A stretch of DNA of 23,704 bases from an uncultured Eggerthellaceae bacterium (lineage in GTDB: Bacteria > Actinomycetota > Coriobacteriia > Coriobacteriales > Eggerthellaceae). A program made the translations under genes and the position numbers. The stretch's first letter is position 1, and the number at the start of each line of letters is the position of its first letter. The stretch lies in the NCBI GenBank assembly GCA_934623455.1, contig CAKTVK010000025.1, positions 1-23,704 on the forward strand. The letters are read 5' to 3'. The notes beneath the pieces are model-generated. The model saw nothing but the letters and a program-made list of their open reading frames with translations. It ran no database searches and was not told the origin of the DNA. Of the stretch, positions 21,187 through 23,704 are shown in pieces.

Positions 21187-22905
21187 ATGCTTTCCGATAC
21201 CATCTCCGCTAACCTCAAACGCTGGACCGAGCGCGCCGATGCGCGCTACCAAGAAGAGCTTGCCGCTCTGGCAACCAATGAAACCGCCTGCAACGATGCA
21301 TTTTTCCAGGACCTGGAATTCGGAACCGCTGGCCTGCGTGGCATTCTAGGAGCGGGCGCAAACCGCATGAACATCCACACAGTAGGCAAGGCAACGCAGG
21401 GTCTGGCGAATTACCTGAACGCGCATTTCGAAAACCCCACCGTTGCCATTGCGCGCGATTCGCGTCACGGCGGCTTGGAGTTTTGCCAGGTGGCAGCAGG
21501 TGTTTTAGCGGCAAACGGCGTAAAGTCGTACTTGTATGAGCGCATTGAACCCACTCCGGCGCTCAGCTGGGCGGTGCGCGATTTACACTGCAGCGCGGGC
21601 ATTTGCATGACCGCCAGCCACAACCCCGCCGAATACAACGGCTACAAAGCGTACGGCCCCGATGGCTGCCAGATAACCACACAGGCCGCGCGCGATATTC
21701 AAGCGGCCATCAACAACGTGGACATCTTCGACGACGTAAACTGCATGCCGTTTGACGAAGCACTCGAACGCGGCCTGGCAACCTACACCGATGAAAGCGT
21801 GCTCGACCGTTTCATCGACGCCGTGGCAACGCAATCCTTGGAAGCGCCCGAAGCACTGGCTGATCTTTCTGTGGTATATACGCCGCTCAACGGCACGGGA
21901 CTGGAGTGCGTGAACCACATCTTCGAGCGCATTGGCATGAAAAACGTGACCGTGGTGCCCGAGCAAGCGCAACCCGACGGAGACTTCCCCACCTGCCCCT
22001 TCCCGAATCCGGAAATTCGCGAGGCGCTGGAACGCGGGTTGGCGCTGTGTCAGCAAGTGCACCCCGATTTGCTGCTGGCAACCGACCCCGATGCCGACCG
22101 CACGGGCATTGCGGTGTTGCATAACGGCGAATACGTGCTGCTCACCGGCAACGAGCTGGGCGCGCTGCTGATGGACTACGAATGCACAAAAGCGCAGGAG
22201 CGCGGGTGCGACCTGCGCGAAAAGGTATGCGTGAGCACCATCGTGTCAAGCGTCATGTGCGACTTGATGGCACAGGAGCGCGGCTTTGAGATGCGCCGCG
22301 TGCTGACGGGCTTCAAGTACATTGGCGAGCAAATCGGGCTGTTGGAAGCCGCCGGCGAAGAAAATCGCTTCCTGCTGGGCTTCGAGGAAAGCTACGGCTA
22401 TCTGGCCGGCACGCATGTACGCGACAAGGACGCCATTGTGACCAGCATGTTAGTGGTGCAAATGGCGGCGTGGCACAAGGCGCAGGGCCGCGACCTGGTG
22501 CAGGCCATGCATGCACTGTACGAGCGTTATGGCTGGTGGGAAAACAGCACCATTAGCGTGACATTCCCCGGCGCTGCAGGCGCGGAAACCATGAAACACC
22601 TGATGGACGGCTTGCGGATTCTGCCTCCCGCGGAAGTGGGCGGCCTACATGTGCTGAATATGGTAGACTTTGCAACAGCCGTTGACATGCCCGTCCACGG
22701 TGGCACCGGCACAAGCGCGCCGCAGAAGCTGCCCAGCGCAAACGTGCTTGAATTCCAGCTTGAAGGCGGCCACAAGATTATCGTGCGCCCCAGCGGCACC
22801 GAGCCGAAAGTCAAAGCGTATGTGTTCGTCAAAGGAGAAAGCACTGATCAGGCGGCCGAGCTACTGAGCACGCTCGAAGAAGCCGCACGCGAGTTGTTGG
22901 CGTAG
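21187..22905 (+). CDS. Phosphoglucomutase / phosphomannomutase (alpha-D-phosphohexomutase)
   Basis: I choose the ATG at 21187, with AAGAAGGAG 6 bases upstream, giving 572 residues; a longer frame from 21076 reads through the promoter region. It interconverts hexose 1- and 6-phosphates, feeding glycogen, wall and capsule sugar nucleotides. All four active-site loops are present: the catalytic phosphoserine loop CMTASHNPAEYNG (S144), the Mg2+ loop ATDPDADRTG (D300, D302, D304), the sugar-specificity loop GFEESYGYLAG and the phosphate-binding loop VRPSGTEPKVK (533-543). The N-terminus FQDLEFGTAGLRGILGAGANRMN is typical of the PgcA/YbbT-like branch of 550-580 residues, not the shorter GlmM branch. 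It is a single-gene unit with a hairpin after the stop. Confidence 0.94.
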   Translation: MLSDTISANLKRWTERADARYQEELAALATNETACNDAFFQDLEFGTAGLRGILGAGANRMNIHTVGKATQGLANYLNAHFENPTVAIARDSRHGGLEFCQVAAGVLAANGVKSYLYERIEPTPALSWAVRDLHCSAGICMTASHNPAEYNGYKAYGPDGCQITTQAARDIQAAINNVDIFDDVNCMPFDEALERGLATYTDESVLDRFIDAVATQSLEAPEALADLSVVYTPLNGTGLECVNHIFERIGMKNVTVVPEQAQPDGDFPTCPFPNPEIREALERGLALCQQVHPDLLLATDPDADRTGIAVLHNGEYVLLTGNELGALLMDYECTKAQERGCDLREKVCVSTIVSSVMCDLMAQERGFEMRRVLTGFKYIGEQIGLLEAAGEENRFLLGFEESYGYLAGTHVRDKDAIVTSMLVVQMAAWHKAQGRDLVQAMHALYERYGWWENSTISVTFPGAAGAETMKHLMDGLRILPPAEVGGLHVLNMVDFATAVDMPVHGGTGTSAPQKLPSANVLEFQLEGGHKIIVRPSGTEPKVKAYVFVKGESTDQAAELLSTLEEAARELLA

Positions 22906-22941
22906 CTGCGAATCGCGCCGCCGAGCCAGAGCGAAATGCGA

Positions 22942-22983
22942 AAAGGGGGGCAGGTTCAGTCCATTTGGATGACCCGCCCCTTT
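22942..22983. terminator. Hairpin terminator after the phosphoglucomutase gene
   Basis: AAAGGGGGGCAGGTTCAGTCC folds with GGATGACCCGCCCCTTT as an imperfect GC-rich stem around ATTT, 37 bases after the stop, with short T tracts behind it. A second small stem, TGTGTT with AACACA (22986-23000), follows directly. It may terminate both this gene and the convergent carbonic anhydrase gene. The rest of the gap to 23096 holds nothing recognisable. Confidence 0.6.
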
Positions 22984-23096
22984 GTTGTGTTTTCAACACA
23001 GTACGCCTTCGTATATCGGTGCCACCGACGCTTTCCGTGCCTCCGCACGGCGCCGCTGCAACGTCGGCGCTTCAACGCGCGCTGCAATCGCAAACC

Positions 23097-23654
23097 TTAC
23101 AGGAAGGTAACTTCTCCTGTGGCCAGGCAATACATGGCACCTATCACGGTAACACCAAGCACGTCTTTGATGCGTGAAACCGCATAGAGCACGTTCAGCT
23201 CCGAAGCACGAAGCGGGTCGGTCTCTTCGCCAATTGCGCGTTTAACTTCGTCCAAAATGTACTCAATGAAACCTTCCGGGTCATCGTTGGGGTCATCGTG
23301 CAGCGCCGCCTCAACCGCACCGCAATGATCGTGCCCCATGACCACAACAAGCTGCGTGCCCAGGTGCTTGCACGCGTATTCGATGCTTCCCAGCTGATGG
23401 GCGTCAATCACATTTCCCGCAACGCGGATGACGAACAAATCGCCAATGCCCGCCGAGAAAACAGCATCGGGCACAATGCGCGAATCGGAGCAGGTCACCA
23501 CAATGGCGTACGGCGCCTGGCCGTGCGTAGATGAGTACAATCGAGCTGCATGGGAAACATCGCCCTGGTCAGACTCACCTTTAACGAACAGTTCGTTTCC
23601 CGCCTTGAGCTTTTCGAGCGCCTCTGTTGCCGTTACGTTTGCCACTTGATGCAT
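23097..23654 (-). CDS. Beta-class carbonic anhydrase
   Basis: The protein has 185 residues. It interconverts CO2 and bicarbonate in the cytoplasm, supplying bicarbonate to carboxylases and balancing pH. Zinc ligands and active residues are clear: VVTCSDSR (C55, D57, R59), then VVMGHDHCGAV (H108, C111), with the intervening FVIRVAGNVID segment. The short length and direct start fit the compact bacterial beta class. The ATG at 23654 has AAGGAG seven bases upstream. Only 50 bp upstream are visible, with no promoter recognised. It converges on the phosphoglucomutase gene. Confidence 0.94.
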   Translation of the reverse strand: MHQVANVTATEALEKLKAGNELFVKGESDQGDVSHAARLYSSTHGQAPYAIVVTCSDSRIVPDAVFSAGIGDLFVIRVAGNVIDAHQLGSIEYACKHLGTQLVVVMGHDHCGAVEAALHDDPNDDPEGFIEYILDEVKRAIGEETDPLRASELNVLYAVSRIKDVLGVTVIGAMYCLATGEVTFL

Positions 23655-23704
23655 TGCCGTGCTCCTTGTCTCTTACGAATGTTCCCGAAGCTTTGCCGCG
23701 CGCG

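Overview
The window is about 57 percent GC by eye, densely coded on both strands, with strong Shine-Dalgarno sites (AAGGAG-like) and frequent GTG starts. The mix of a TrkA protein, a DHA2-type exporter, an argCJBD cluster with a type-2 ArgC, a one-step diaminopimelate dehydrogenase, a menaquinone-type MenE-MenC fusion and a 7TM-GGDEF protein suggests an anaerobic high-GC Gram-positive of the Coriobacteriia, most likely Eggerthellaceae. This placement is inference from gene content. I see no tRNA, rRNA, CRISPR array or intact transposase.

Layout. 1-439: 5' part of a TrkA-type potassium regulator (minus). 546-1565: membrane-anchored lysozyme-like wall hydrolase (minus). 1566-2539: long non-coding stretch holding a 240-bp inverted-repeat element. 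2540-5329: two-gene operon, an amidohydrolase and an MFS exporter fused to a CBS pair (plus). 5367-6037: HigBA-like toxin-antitoxin pair (minus), AT-rich, with a consensus promoter overlapping a palindrome. 6038-6266: divergent control region whose rightward promoter carries two LexA (SOS) box-like sites. 6267-8569: radical SAM protein and its TIGR03915-type partner, a presumed DNA-repair pair. 8538-13022: argC-argJ-argB-argD (minus), glutamate to ornithine by the acetyl cycle, with a LysR regulator diverging from argC (13332-14255). 14312-18952 (minus): diaminopimelate dehydrogenase, a cysteine-rich small-domain protein, and a 987-residue MenE-MenC-like fusion. 18953-19840: non-coding, with a perfect 13-bp hairpin, a second 240-bp inverted-repeat element and a direct repeat. 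19841-21046: 7TM-GGDEF diguanylate cyclase (minus). 21187-22905: phosphoglucomutase (plus). 23097-23654: beta-carbonic anhydrase (minus).

The points most worth follow-up are these: the radical SAM/TIGR03915 pair appears to be under direct SOS control and lacks the uracil-DNA-glycosylase often linked to it; the MenE-MenC fusion appears to have lost the expected catalytic lysines in both halves while keeping the metal-binding triad; two equal-length 240-bp elements with 51-bp terminal inverted repeats look like a non-autonomous mobile family; and a multidrug-type transporter carries a cytoplasmic CBS nucleotide-sensing module.
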